A stretch of DNA of 64,000 bases, taken from assembly GCF_000425265.1 (NCBI RefSeq), contig NZ_AUDC01000015.1:62001-126000 (forward strand), in the 5' to 3' direction. The notes beneath the pieces are model-generated. The model saw only the letters and a list, made by a program, of their open reading frames with translations, was not told the origin of the DNA and did no database searches. This document shows, piece by piece, positions 36,829 through 46,805 of the stretch (its first letter is position 1; each line of letters starts with the position of its first letter). The stretch is from Maridesulfovibrio zosterae DSM 11974. Its GTDB lineage: Bacteria; Desulfobacterota; Desulfovibrionia; Desulfovibrionales; Desulfovibrionaceae. A program made the position numbers and the translations under genes.

Positions 36829-37272
36829 TTAAAATTTTTCAATAAGGACAGCACCGACAATAACCAGTGCAGCCCCGGTAATACGTCCAGGTGTTGCTTC
36901 ACGGACGGCATATCCTATGACTCCATAGTGATCCAGCAGAACAGATGCAACCATCTGTCCACCAACCATCCAGCACATCATAGTCCCTGCCCCCAGTACG
37001 GGAGCAACAATGACAGCCGCAGCTACAAAAAAAGCACCCATGAAACCGCCAGTCCACATCCACCACGGTCCTTTAAAAATCGACGCAGCAGGAGGGACCT
37101 GTGTTCGCATTATCAATACATAAGCAAACAGCACCAGTGTACCGACACCAAACGAAATCAATGCCGCAAGTATCGGATCACCCACAAAACCTCGTAAACG
37201 TAAATTTACGCCGGCTTGAGTAGGAGCCATTGCTCCGAAACAAAAAGCCATGAGAATGAAAAAAAGGCGCAT
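36829..37272 (-). CDS. YdcZ/DMT-type small membrane transporter
   Basis: 147 aa from ATG 37272, with GAGG about 8 bases upstream; the longer frame to 37308 has no ribosome site. It shows five hydrophobic segments and the short-DMT pattern: GVNLRLRGFVGDP, then ALISFGVGTLVLF, WWMWTGGFMGAFFV and ITGAALVIVGAVLIEKF. Family members (DUF606) are uncharacterised transporters that may work as pairs, although no partner is adjacent. Confidence 0.82.
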   Translation of the reverse strand: MRLFFILMAFCFGAMAPTQAGVNLRLRGFVGDPILAALISFGVGTLVLFAYVLIMRTQVPPAASIFKGPWWMWTGGFMGAFFVAAAVIVAPVLGAGTMMCWMVGGQMVASVLLDHYGVIGYAVREATPGRITGAALVIVGAVLIEKF

Positions 37273-37420
37273 AATATAATCCTCACCAAATGTTATGCCA
37301 CGATACATAGCTTAATCTTAAATCCAAAGACAAACTAGCTGACTCTCGGTGAACAGAGATTTTTAATACGCATTATACTTTTACTTATATTTTAGATTTC
37401 TAATATAATTTTTTGAATAA

Positions 37421-37456
37421 AAAAGGGGGCATTGATATTTTGCGTCAATAGCCCCC
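37421..37456 (-). terminator. Rho-independent terminator after tyrS
   Basis: A stem of GGGGGC-ATTGA with TCAAT-A-GCCCCC (37425-37435 with 37445-37456, one bulged base), followed on the minus strand by a T-run. It ends the tyrS transcript and isolates it from the ydcZ-type gene. Confidence 0.88.
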
Positions 37457-37518
37457 ATATAATTCTTTAAAATGCGGAGTACATTGACTCCACACCAGGA
37501 TAAACAAGTTGCAACAAA

Positions 37519-38787
37519 CTACTTTAAAGTGACCAGACCATAATTCTTTTTACCTTTACGGATAAGCATACATTCTCCACCAATAAAATCAGCACCTGAA
37601 GGAATGTAAGCAAAGTCTGAAACACGTTCGTTGTTTATATACAAACCACCGGCCTGAATATCTTTACGGGCCTGGCCTTTGGACTTAGCCAGTCCCAGAT
37701 CAAGAAGAACCTGAGGCAGGTCAGGCAGTTCATTTGCTGCATACTCAACGCCGGGAGCTGCTTTCATAGCTTCACGCAGAGTGGCAGCATCAACAGACTT
37801 GATATCTCCTTTACCGAAAAGCGCATCAGTAGCAGCCTTCACTTTTTCAAGCTCATCCTTGCCGTGAATCATTACTGTTGTTTCTTCAGCAAGACGCTTG
37901 TGTGCTATACGGGCATGCGGAGCTTCCTCATGCTGCTTTTCCAATTCAGCAATTTCTTCCTGAGTCAGGAATGTGAAGTATTTAAGAAAATTAATAACGT
38001 CACGATCATCAGTATTGATCCAGAACTGATAGAATGCGTAGGGAGATGTCATTTCAGCATTAAGGTAAACAGCATTCCCTTCACTTTTTCCAAACTTCTG
38101 ACCGGAAGCGGTCGTAATGAGCGGAAAAGTAAGCGCATAACCTTCCCCCTGAGCCTTACGACGAATGAGCTCACAACCGGCAGTTATGTTACCCCACTGA
38201 TCGCCTCCGCCAATCTGAAGCTGACATTTTTTATCTTTGAAAAGATGGTAAAAGTCATATCCCTGCAGAATCATGTAGCTGAATTCAGTATAGGAGATAC
38301 CTACATCCTCACGACCGAAACGACCTTTCACTGACTCTTTAGCAAGCATCCAGTTAACAGTGAAATGTTTACCGATATCACGCAGCATTTCAAGAAATGA
38401 AATTTCTTTTGTCCAATCATAGTTGTTTACAACATCAGCTTTTTCACCAGTGTTGCGTTCGCAAAAAGCTTCAATCTGAGATTTAATATTAGCAGACTGA
38501 GACTCAATCTTTTCAACGGAAGAAAGTTCTCTTTCCTTATCCTTACCACTAGGATCACCGACTCTTCCGGTTGCTCCGCCAAGTAGAAAAAGAGGATTAT
38601 GCCCAGCCTTTTTCATGCGCACCAGACAAAGCAATGGAACAAGGTTACCGATGTGCAGACTGTCGGCAGTGGGGTCAAATCCACAATACATACTCTGACC
38701 GGGGGTATCCAGATATTTACGGACTTTTTCTTCGTCAGAGACCTGATTGACCAGCCCACGCCATTTTAACTCATCAAAAATATTCAT
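37519..38787 (-). CDS. tyrS: Tyrosyl-tRNA synthetase
   Basis: 422 aa class I aminoacyl-tRNA synthetase. The HIGH motif is in FDPTADSLHIGNL, the KMSKS-type loop is KFGKS, and IGGGDQWGNI and the DREL region are conserved. A C-terminal S4 RNA-binding domain (residues about 355-422) is present. Length is normal. It follows ymdB by about 60 bases on the minus strand, at the end of the rny-ymdB-tyrS run, and is closed by a strong terminator. Confidence 0.97.
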   Translation of the reverse strand: MNIFDELKWRGLVNQVSDEEKVRKYLDTPGQSMYCGFDPTADSLHIGNLVPLLCLVRMKKAGHNPLFLLGGATGRVGDPSGKDKERELSSVEKIESQSANIKSQIEAFCERNTGEKADVVNNYDWTKEISFLEMLRDIGKHFTVNWMLAKESVKGRFGREDVGISYTEFSYMILQGYDFYHLFKDKKCQLQIGGGDQWGNITAGCELIRRKAQGEGYALTFPLITTASGQKFGKSEGNAVYLNAEMTSPYAFYQFWINTDDRDVINFLKYFTFLTQEEIAELEKQHEEAPHARIAHKRLAEETTVMIHGKDELEKVKAATDALFGKGDIKSVDAATLREAMKAAPGVEYAANELPDLPQVLLDLGLAKSKGQARKDIQAGGLYINNERVSDFAYIPSGADFIGGECMLIRKGKKNYGLVTLK

Positions 38788-38848
38788 ATTAACCTCTTTA
38801 TTTAATTCATTGCGCTGATTAAACGCTTTTTCTTAACATTTAAATTAG

Positions 38849-39640
38849 TTACACACCTGTGATTTGACCAGAATTCCATGTTTCAATAGATGTAGTCCTA
38901 CCGGAATCTGCATCAATTTCCACAAGAACTCCCTGTAGCTCGACTGGACCTCCAGCTACTTTCCACTTCTGCGGTAATCCGGTAACGAATCTTTTAATTA
39001 CCGGATTTGGAGTAAGCCCCAGACATGAATCTATAGGTCCGCACATGCCTGCATCAGTAATATATCCAGTGCCGCCTTCTAAAATTCTGGCATCATTGGT
39101 CTGTACATGGGTATGCGTGCCGATGACAACACTGACCCGTCCTGCAAGGTATCGCCCGAGGCACTGCTTTTCAGATGTGGCTTCTGCATGAAAATCAACT
39201 AGAATTACTTTCACGTCTTCAGGTAGATTATTTAAAATTTTATCCGCGGCCATAAATGGACACTCTGCAGGCTGCATAAATGTACGCCCCTGAAAATTTA
39301 ATACAGCAACAGGCAGGTCATCATGAATTCTATAAACTGTCCAGCCCCGACCGGGTGATCCTTCAGCGACATTTGCAGGGCGTACAATTCGATCACAGGA
39401 ATTTAGATATGGATATAAATTCTGATATTTCCAGATATGATTTCCAGATGTAATGATATCTATACCGCAGCAAAGCAGATCTTTAGCATTTTTAATGGAT
39501 AGACCTATCCCTTGTGAGGCGTTTTCACCATTAGCAACAACAAGATCAAGATCATGCTTTTTGCGTAGCGCATTTACCTTGAGAGCAACACCCTTTCGGC
39601 CGGGCCTGCCAACGATATCACCGAGGAAAAGAATCCGCAT
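38849..39640 (-). CDS. ymdB: YmdB-family metallophosphoesterase (2',3'-cAMP phosphodiesterase)
   Basis: 263 aa from ATG 39640. The binuclear metal site is visible in order: FLGDIVG, then NGENASQG, SGNHIW, FHAEATSEK and GTHTHVQTND, as in the TIGR00282 family. In Bacillus YmdB acts with RNase Y in cell-fate and biofilm decisions. It lies immediately downstream of rny here, the same pairing. A hairpin at 39690-39714 separates the two genes. Confidence 0.93.
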   Translation of the reverse strand: MRILFLGDIVGRPGRKGVALKVNALRKKHDLDLVVANGENASQGIGLSIKNAKDLLCCGIDIITSGNHIWKYQNLYPYLNSCDRIVRPANVAEGSPGRGWTVYRIHDDLPVAVLNFQGRTFMQPAECPFMAADKILNNLPEDVKVILVDFHAEATSEKQCLGRYLAGRVSVVIGTHTHVQTNDARILEGGTGYITDAGMCGPIDSCLGLTPNPVIKRFVTGLPQKWKVAGGPVELQGVLVEIDADSGRTTSIETWNSGQITGV

Positions 39641-39689
39641 CAATCTGCTCGCGGGAATATGTTTGTGAAAAAAAGGCGGCTGGAAGAAA

Positions 39690-39714
39690 GGCCCGAAGGG
39701 CGATCCCTCCGGGC
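39690..39714 (-). terminator. Hairpin between rny and ymdB
   Basis: GGCCCG-A-AGGG and CCCT-C-CGGGCC pair with a single mismatch and a 4-base loop; the minus strand continues with CTTTCTTCC, a weak T-run. It may attenuate or partly stop transcription between rny and ymdB. Confidence 0.5.
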
Positions 39715-39731
39715 CGCTGAATAAACTCTAA

Positions 39732-41288
39732 CTATTTAGCATAACCAACGGAACGACGTTCACGGATAACGGTTACACGAATCTGACCTGGATAAGTCAT
39801 ATTGTTTTCAATCTTGGTAGCAATATCTTTACAGAGCATATGAGTATTATCATCAGTAACTCTTTCAGAATCAACCATAACTCGAATCTCGCGACCAGCC
39901 TGAATAGCGTATGCTTTGGATACTCCATCAAAACTTGTAGCAACATTCTCCAGCTCTTCAAGACGCTTCACGTAGTTTTCAAGAAGTTCTTTTCTTGCAC
40001 CTGGACGAGCGCCTGACAATGAGTCAGCAGCCTGAACAAGTGTGGCCAGAATAGACTTAGGCGGAACATCTTCATGGTGAGCCTGAATTGCGTGGATAAT
40101 CTCTTTAGATTCACCATGCTTTTTGGCAAGATCAGCACCAATTACTGCGTGAGGGCCTTCGATTTCATGGTCAACAGCCTTACCGATATCGTGAAGAAGT
40201 CCGGCACGTTTTGCCATTTTTTCGTCGATACCAAGTTCAGCAGCCATTATCCCACACAAGAAAGCCACTTCCAGAGAGTGCTGAAGCACATTCTGAGAGA
40301 AACTGGTGCGATACTGCAGCTGACCGATAAGTTTTACAATCTCAGGATGAATTCCATGAACGCCTACATCAAAGGTAGCCTGCTCACCTATTTCACGCAG
40401 CTTAACGTCCATTTCCTGCTCTACCTTGTTCACGATGTCCTCAATCCTTGCAGGATGAATACGGCCATCATGAATAAGTCTTTCAAGAGCCTGCTTAGCT
40501 ACTTCACGGCGCAGAGGGCTGTATGCAGATAGAACTACTGTTTCAGGTGTATCATCAATGATCAGATCAACACCGGTTGCAGCCTCCAGCGCCCGGATGT
40601 TACGACCTTCACGACCAATGATCCGCCCTTTCATATCTTCAGATGGAAGAGTTACAGCGGTAACAGTCTGCTCGTTCACATAATCCCCGGAGTAACGCTG
40701 GATGGCGAGAGCAAGAATCTTACGAGCCTTGCGAGTACCTTCCTCTTTTGCCTCCATCTCGATTGCACGCACCATTTTGGCAGCCTCGTGACGGGTCCGG
40801 CTTTCTATTTCTGTCATAAGCTTTTCACGGGCTTCTTCCACGGTCAGTCCGGAAACTTCCTGCAGCTTACGCTCGTGATCATCTTTACGTCTTTCAAGAT
40901 CCTCGCGGAGCTCTTCGAGCTTCTTTTCCTGCTTAATCATGCGTTTTTCAAGAGACAAAACTTCTGACTCTTTATTCGCAACTTTTTCAAGCTTCTGCTC
41001 TAAACGTTCTTCTTTTTCCTGGAGACGCTCTTCCTGTTTTTTCAGGCCGCGTTCCATTTCCTTGTACTCGTTTTCCTGCTCTTTTTTGAGCGCATAAACT
41101 TCGTCTTTAGCCTGAAGCTTAATCTCTATTTTCATAGCTTCAGCTTCTTTGCGGGCTTCCTGGACAATCCTGTCAGCCAGCCCCTGTGAATCGGCCAATC
41201 GCTTGGAATTCACATATCGGTGCAGGGCATAACCGCCTGCGGCACCTAGGGCCATTCCAAATAGAATCAGAAAAAAATCCCCGAACAT
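39732..41288 (-). CDS. rny: Ribonuclease Y
   Basis: 518 aa membrane-anchored endoribonuclease that starts mRNA decay. An N-terminal transmembrane helix (residues 3-23) precedes a long coiled coil (about 30-190, rich in Glu/Lys). A KH RNA-binding domain has GRIIGREGRNIRALEAATG, and an HD catalytic domain has LLHDIGKAVDHE. Length and order are as in the family. It lies between 6S RNA and ymdB on the minus strand. Confidence 0.96.
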   Translation of the reverse strand: MFGDFFLILFGMALGAAGGYALHRYVNSKRLADSQGLADRIVQEARKEAEAMKIEIKLQAKDEVYALKKEQENEYKEMERGLKKQEERLQEKEERLEQKLEKVANKESEVLSLEKRMIKQEKKLEELREDLERRKDDHERKLQEVSGLTVEEAREKLMTEIESRTRHEAAKMVRAIEMEAKEEGTRKARKILALAIQRYSGDYVNEQTVTAVTLPSEDMKGRIIGREGRNIRALEAATGVDLIIDDTPETVVLSAYSPLRREVAKQALERLIHDGRIHPARIEDIVNKVEQEMDVKLREIGEQATFDVGVHGIHPEIVKLIGQLQYRTSFSQNVLQHSLEVAFLCGIMAAELGIDEKMAKRAGLLHDIGKAVDHEIEGPHAVIGADLAKKHGESKEIIHAIQAHHEDVPPKSILATLVQAADSLSGARPGARKELLENYVKRLEELENVATSFDGVSKAYAIQAGREIRVMVDSERVTDDNTHMLCKDIATKIENNMTYPGQIRVTVIRERRSVGYAK

Positions 41289-41480
41289 GCCATTCTCCTT
41301 TTATGTTGACAGGCCTATGCAGACCTGATTTTTCATTACCGATTATTCATCGGGAAGATTATAACAATCTGCAATGGAGAACAGAAAATAGATAAGGGCT
41401 GGTGAGGTGAGAATTTTAAAAGGCAGGAAGATAAACAAAATCATTAAAATGATTCTGCCCTATTGCCGAGAATCCCGTTT

Positions 41481-41663
41481 GGGGACCCCGGAGATGCCGT
41501 GTTGCCGTATAAGTTAGAACCTAGTCTAACAGGTGGGCGCTGCCCCCGAAGTTTAAGGCTTCCCGGCTAAACCGGGCCTGCACACCACTCCGGTAATGCC
41601 TGCTCCCGTACTTTTTATATTGGTTCAAAAGCCATAGGGCAATCACGCACTCCCCAGGGAAAT
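41481..41663 (-). ncRNA. ssrS: 6S RNA (ssrS)
   Basis: About 183 nt on the minus strand. The 5' part starts ATTTCCCTGGGGAGTG and pairs with the 3' CATCTCCGGGGT, giving the closing stem. The highly conserved central part is present: GGGAAGCCTTAAACT, as in the GAGAAGCCTTAAAACT of E. coli 6S RNA, and CGGCATCTCCGGGG near the end. The position beside zapA is the classic location. 6S RNA binds sigma-70 RNA polymerase and represses promoters in stationary phase. A TATAAT-like box just upstream (41666-41671) could be its -10. The exact ends are uncertain by several bases. Confidence 0.88.
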
Positions 41664-41700
41664 TCATTATATCTTATATTGCCGTGCAATGCACAGCTTA

Positions 41701-41949
41701 TCATTTCTCTAACAGCGCGTTAATCTTATTTTCCATCGTTTCAAGCTTGCGGCTGTGCTCAAGGTAGTCATCGGCAAGACTAAGAGCCAGACATGTCAGC
41801 AGCTTTTCTCTACTCACATTTTTACCGCCCCTCACCAGTTCTTCGAATCTATCTTCGAGAACATCTTTTGCGGCTTCAATTCTTTCTTTATCCGCATCAG
41901 TCTTAAATGATATTTCAAGACCTAGTACGGGTATTGTATAGCGGGGCAT
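41701..41949 (-). CDS. zapA: Cell division protein ZapA
   Basis: 82 aa FtsZ-ring-associated protein. The N-terminal VLGLEISFKTDADKERI strand-helix and a C-terminal coiled coil (residues about 50-82, ending MENKINALLEK) fit ZapA in order and length. ZapA bundles FtsZ filaments. It is preceded by a small coiled-coil gene and followed by 6S RNA, the arrangement seen in many proteobacteria. Confidence 0.9.
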   Translation of the reverse strand: MPRYTIPVLGLEISFKTDADKERIEAAKDVLEDRFEELVRGGKNVSREKLLTCLALSLADDYLEHSRKLETMENKINALLEK

Positions 41950-42026
41950 ATTTATCTGGCTACCATCATCCTCTAGAATTTTATATAAAACCTGGTCCCG
42001 TTTTCAGAACTAGGTACAAAAAACTC

Positions 42027-42203
42027 TTAATCGAGAGTACCTTCAACTTTACTCAGGAGACTTTCAATACGTCCACGGACTTCGTCCTTACGCAGCTTCT
42101 CCTGCTCAAGTTCCTCAAGAAGAAAAGCATTTTCCTCTTCAAGTTGCTTAATTTTTTGCAGCATTTTTTCGAAACGTTCTTCCAAGTGAGCGATTATTTC
42201 CAT
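42027..42203 (-). CDS. Small coiled-coil protein, ZapB-like
   Basis: 58 aa (MEIIAHLEERFEKMLQKI to SKVEGTLD), almost entirely one amphipathic coiled coil with a leucine-rich heptad pattern and many Glu/Lys. It resembles the short ZapB-like proteins (TIGR02449/DUF904) that often sit directly before zapA. It probably works with ZapA at the FtsZ ring. It stops 77 bases before the zapA start, and the same strand fits a shared transcript. Too short to be certain. Confidence 0.7.
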   Translation of the reverse strand: MEIIAHLEERFEKMLQKIKQLEEENAFLLEELEQEKLRKDEVRGRIESLLSKVEGTLD

Positions 42204-42234
42204 AGTTCTAACCTAATACCTTATCTTTACAAAA

Positions 42235-43620
42235 TCAAGACTTCTTAGAAGTCCGGGGAATGTTGACCTGTCTGCCTCTAGCAACACCGAGGTCTCCATC
42301 TTTAACATTTTTCGTAATGGTGGAACCGGCTCCGATAAGCGCTCCTTTGCCAATTATGACCGGAGCGACCAAAGCTGAGTTGCTTCCAATGAAAGCCCCT
42401 TCACCTATCACTGTCTTATGTTTGTTCTTTCCATCATAATTGCAGGTAATAGTACCTGCTCCAATATTTGCACCTGCCCCGATTTCACTGTCACCGAGAT
42501 AGGTCAGATGGCTGGCTTTGGCACCTTTGCCAAGAACAGCCTTTTTCATTTCAACAAAATTGCCGACTTTAGAATCTTCCATAAGAACAGCACCTGGGCG
42601 TAACCGCCCATAAGGACCAACCATGCAGTTAACACCAACTTCAGCGTCTTCAAGATGACTGTACGCTTTGATCAATGCATTTTCTGCTATATTACTATCC
42701 TTAATTCTAACATGAGATTGAAGAACAGCACCGCGGCGAATTACAGAATTTCCGTAAATTTCGCAAGGGCCTGTTATTTCAACTCCGGGCTCAATCACAA
42801 CTCCGGGCCCAACAACAACAGATTCCCAATTGTGCAGAGTAACCCCGGACTTAAGCAGTTTTACAGCAGCACGCTCACGTAATTCAGACTCAGCATGTGC
42901 AAGCTCAAAGGGATTGTTAATCCCCATAAGATCAATAGAGTTTCCACAATTGACCGCAGTTACATGCATGCCACATTCAACAGCAAGATCAACTAAATCT
43001 GTAATATAATACTCGCCGCTTTTATTTTCATTGGTAAGCTTACTGAGAAGTCCATCAACTGCCGAAATTTTGAGACAATAAATTCCTGCATTAACTTCAC
43101 CGCTAACAGGACCGTGAACCGCCTCATCAAAATCTTTGGCTTCAACTATTGCAGTAACCTGCCCGGCTTTATTTCTAGTCACGCGGCCGAACTGGCAGGG
43201 ATCATCAGGAGTAATTGTCACAAAAGAAAGATCAGCTTGATCTTCTTTAACCGCCTCAAGAAAATCCTTAACGGCAGCTTCACTGATAAGAGGAGTATCA
43301 CCGTTAATGACAAGACAGTATTTACTGCCCGTAGCCTTAATACGCTCCCACCCCTGCTGCAAAGCATGACCAGTTCCAAGCTGCTCTGCCTGAAGAACAA
43401 ACCTGCCCTTCATATCAGAAAAAGACTCTTCAACATATGAAGAACCGTAGCCGACTATAGTAAAAATATCGTCGCCTAGCGATGGGCGCAAGGCATTATA
43501 TACATAGTAAAGCATAGACTCGCCAAGCAAAGTTTTAAGAACTTTAGGCTTATCTGAATGCATACGTGTCCCTTTCCCACCAGCGAGAACAAGGGCGCAG
43601 GCAAACGAATTCGTCATCAT
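42235..43620 (-). CDS. glmU: Bifunctional GlmU (GlcNAc-1-P uridylyltransferase / glucosamine-1-P acetyltransferase)
   Basis: 461 aa enzyme that makes UDP-GlcNAc for peptidoglycan and LPS. The N-terminal pyrophosphorylase domain begins LAGGKGTRMHSDKPKVL, and the conserved GTGHAL and GDTPL follow. From about residue 255 the left-handed beta-helix hexapeptide repeats form the acetyltransferase, with the GRLRPGAVL segment and the YDGKNKHKTVIG region. GGAG lies 5 bases before ATG 43620. It supplies precursors for the wall genes at 50453-55972. Confidence 0.97.
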   Translation of the reverse strand: MMTNSFACALVLAGGKGTRMHSDKPKVLKTLLGESMLYYVYNALRPSLGDDIFTIVGYGSSYVEESFSDMKGRFVLQAEQLGTGHALQQGWERIKATGSKYCLVINGDTPLISEAAVKDFLEAVKEDQADLSFVTITPDDPCQFGRVTRNKAGQVTAIVEAKDFDEAVHGPVSGEVNAGIYCLKISAVDGLLSKLTNENKSGEYYITDLVDLAVECGMHVTAVNCGNSIDLMGINNPFELAHAESELRERAAVKLLKSGVTLHNWESVVVGPGVVIEPGVEITGPCEIYGNSVIRRGAVLQSHVRIKDSNIAENALIKAYSHLEDAEVGVNCMVGPYGRLRPGAVLMEDSKVGNFVEMKKAVLGKGAKASHLTYLGDSEIGAGANIGAGTITCNYDGKNKHKTVIGEGAFIGSNSALVAPVIIGKGALIGAGSTITKNVKDGDLGVARGRQVNIPRTSKKS

Positions 43621-44047
43621 ATAATCTCCATATTTGTTACTGGAGAGGTGTTACCAGTTTGCAAGGTCCGAGTAAATGAGCAATAAAACATTATTTAAAT
43701 TATTTATTACGTATTTCCAACATGATAAAAAAATATTTACTCAAATAGGATTATAAAGAAAACATCCCGTTAAATATTTACAAATCAATCAACTGATAAT
43801 TTATTGCAGATTCTTTCCAAATTTTAAAGACCTATTTCGCTGCATTATTCAACTTCCCCGCTTGTGAACAAAAACATATACAAACCCGGCAACAAAGAAA
43901 ATCACATTTTTTGTATTATCAAGTAATAGCAGAATATTTTGAATAATTTTCTATCTGAAAAGAATAACATGAAATAAAAAAAAGGAGCAGACTGTAATTA
44001 CAGTCTGCTCCCTAATAGCCTTGGGGCTTTTAGACGTGAACTAAACT
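43621..44047. other. AT-rich intergenic region between glmU and atpC
   Basis: 427 bases with no gene. It carries the atp terminator at 43984-44011 and the leader of glmU, which is transcribed away from it. Several runs of A and T suggest promoter DNA but no clear site was picked. Confidence 0.6.
43984..44011 (-). terminator. Rho-independent terminator of the ATP synthase operon
   Basis: A 28-base perfect palindrome (GGAGCAGACTGTAA plus its complement) followed on the minus strand by an 8-T run. It lies 37 bases after the atpC stop and closes the atp operon. Confidence 0.92.
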
Positions 44048-44476
44048 CTAGTGAGTAGTAGATCCAGCCTTTTGTGCCGCATCTTTACAGCTGAGGCGGG
44101 CCAGTGCTCTCTGAAGAGCAGCCTGCGCGCGAGCTGATTCAATACGATCCTGCGCTTTAGCCAAACGAGCCTTCGCTTTATCCTGAGCTTTCTGAGCCCG
44201 AGCGATGTCGATCTCAACGGCCTTTTCAGCAACTTCGGCAAGAATGGTCACTTTATTGTTTCCAACTTCAGCAAAGCCGCCGGAAACAAAGATATAGTGA
44301 GTGCGGTTACCTTCTTTAAAATAAAGGTTACCAACGCCGAGAGCCGAAAGAAAGGGTATGTGATTGGCCATAATACCAAACTCACCCTCAATCCCGGGAG
44401 CGCCGACATAGTCGACTTCCTGAGAAAGGACCTTGCGATCAGGAGTAACGATTTCCAAAAGGAGCTTACTAGCCAT
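44048..44476 (-). CDS. atpC: ATP synthase epsilon subunit
   Basis: 142 aa. The N-terminal beta sandwich has [33 protein letters not shown] and FVSGGFAEV; a C-terminal helical hairpin follows (residues about 90-135, rich in Ala/Lys/Arg). Epsilon links the rotor to the beta subunits and can inhibit ATP hydrolysis. It is the last gene of the operon, with a strong terminator after it. Confidence 0.95.
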   Translation of the reverse strand: MASKLLLEIVTPDRKVLSQEVDYVGAPGIEGEFGIMANHIPFLSALGVGNLYFKEGNRTHYIFVSGGFAEVGNNKVTILAEVAEKAVEIDIARAQKAQDKAKARLAKAQDRIESARAQAALQRALARLSCKDAAQKAGSTTH

Positions 44477-44490
44477 AATCGCGTCCTATG

Positions 44491-45906
<1,416 letters not shown>

Positions 45907-45911
45907 CTATA

Positions 45912-46790
45912 TTATCCTTTCAGCGCTTCTGCGCCGCCGACAATGTCCATAAGATCCGCGGTAATCGCTGCCTGTCTGGTTTTGTTGTAAAGCAAGGTCA
46001 GAGTTTCGGTCATATCATCGCATGCTCTGGAAGCGTTATCCATTGCAGCCATACGTGCAGCGTGTTCACTGCAGGATGAATCGAGAAGACCGCGATAAAC
46101 CTGTACTTTAACAAAACGGGGCAGAAGCTCCGCGAGAAGACCTTCTACAGAAGGTTCATAAATGTACTCACTAGATGCACCGGATTCAACCTCTTCACCT
46201 GCTGCCTCGGAAGACATAGGCAGGATCTGGAGTCTGGTCGCAGGCTGACTGGCAACACTTACAAACTTTCCGAAAACAAGGAAAACTTCATCAAGCTCTT
46301 CGGTAAGGTAGGCATCGATAACTTTATTACCGACTGTGACAGCCAGGTTAAAGTCAAATGAACTCATTTCATCAGCATAAGCCTCGATGATTTCGAACTC
46401 ACTTTTCTTAACAGCATCACGGCCTTTTTTACCTACACAGTAGAACTTTACAGTTTTACCTTCAGCCTTCTTCTCTGCGGCCAGTTTAAGGGCCGAGTTT
46501 ATCATATTCGTATTAAAACTACCGCAAAGTCCGCGATCAGACGTGACAAGTACAATGCCGACAGTCTTGATTTCTTCGTGAACTTCGAGCAGCGGGTGAA
46601 CTGAAGAGTCAGCACCTGCTGCCAGATCTCCAAGCATTTCATAGAATTTATCAGCATATGGACGGAAACGCTCAATTCTATCTTGAGCTCCGCGCAGCTT
46701 AGCTGACGCAACCATGTTCATAGCTTTGGTAATCTGCTTAGTCTTTTTAATACTGACTATTTGGTTTTGGACATCCTTAAGAGAAGCCAT
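45912..46790 (-). CDS. atpG: ATP synthase gamma subunit
   Basis: 292 aa central rotor shaft. The N-terminal helix (IKKTKQITKAMNMVASAKLR) and the C-terminal helix (ARMAAMDNASRACDDM, LLYNKTRQAAITADLMDI) form the coiled coil, with the Rossmann-like middle (LVTSDRGLCGSFNTNMI). GGAGG lies 6 bases before the ATG. It is in the normal place between atpA and atpD. Confidence 0.97.
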   Translation of the reverse strand: MASLKDVQNQIVSIKKTKQITKAMNMVASAKLRGAQDRIERFRPYADKFYEMLGDLAAGADSSVHPLLEVHEEIKTVGIVLVTSDRGLCGSFNTNMINSALKLAAEKKAEGKTVKFYCVGKKGRDAVKKSEFEIIEAYADEMSSFDFNLAVTVGNKVIDAYLTEELDEVFLVFGKFVSVASQPATRLQILPMSSEAAGEEVESGASSEYIYEPSVEGLLAELLPRFVKVQVYRGLLDSSCSEHAARMAAMDNASRACDDMTETLTLLYNKTRQAAITADLMDIVGGAEALKG

Positions 46791-46805
46791 CAGTACCTCC
46801 CAGGA

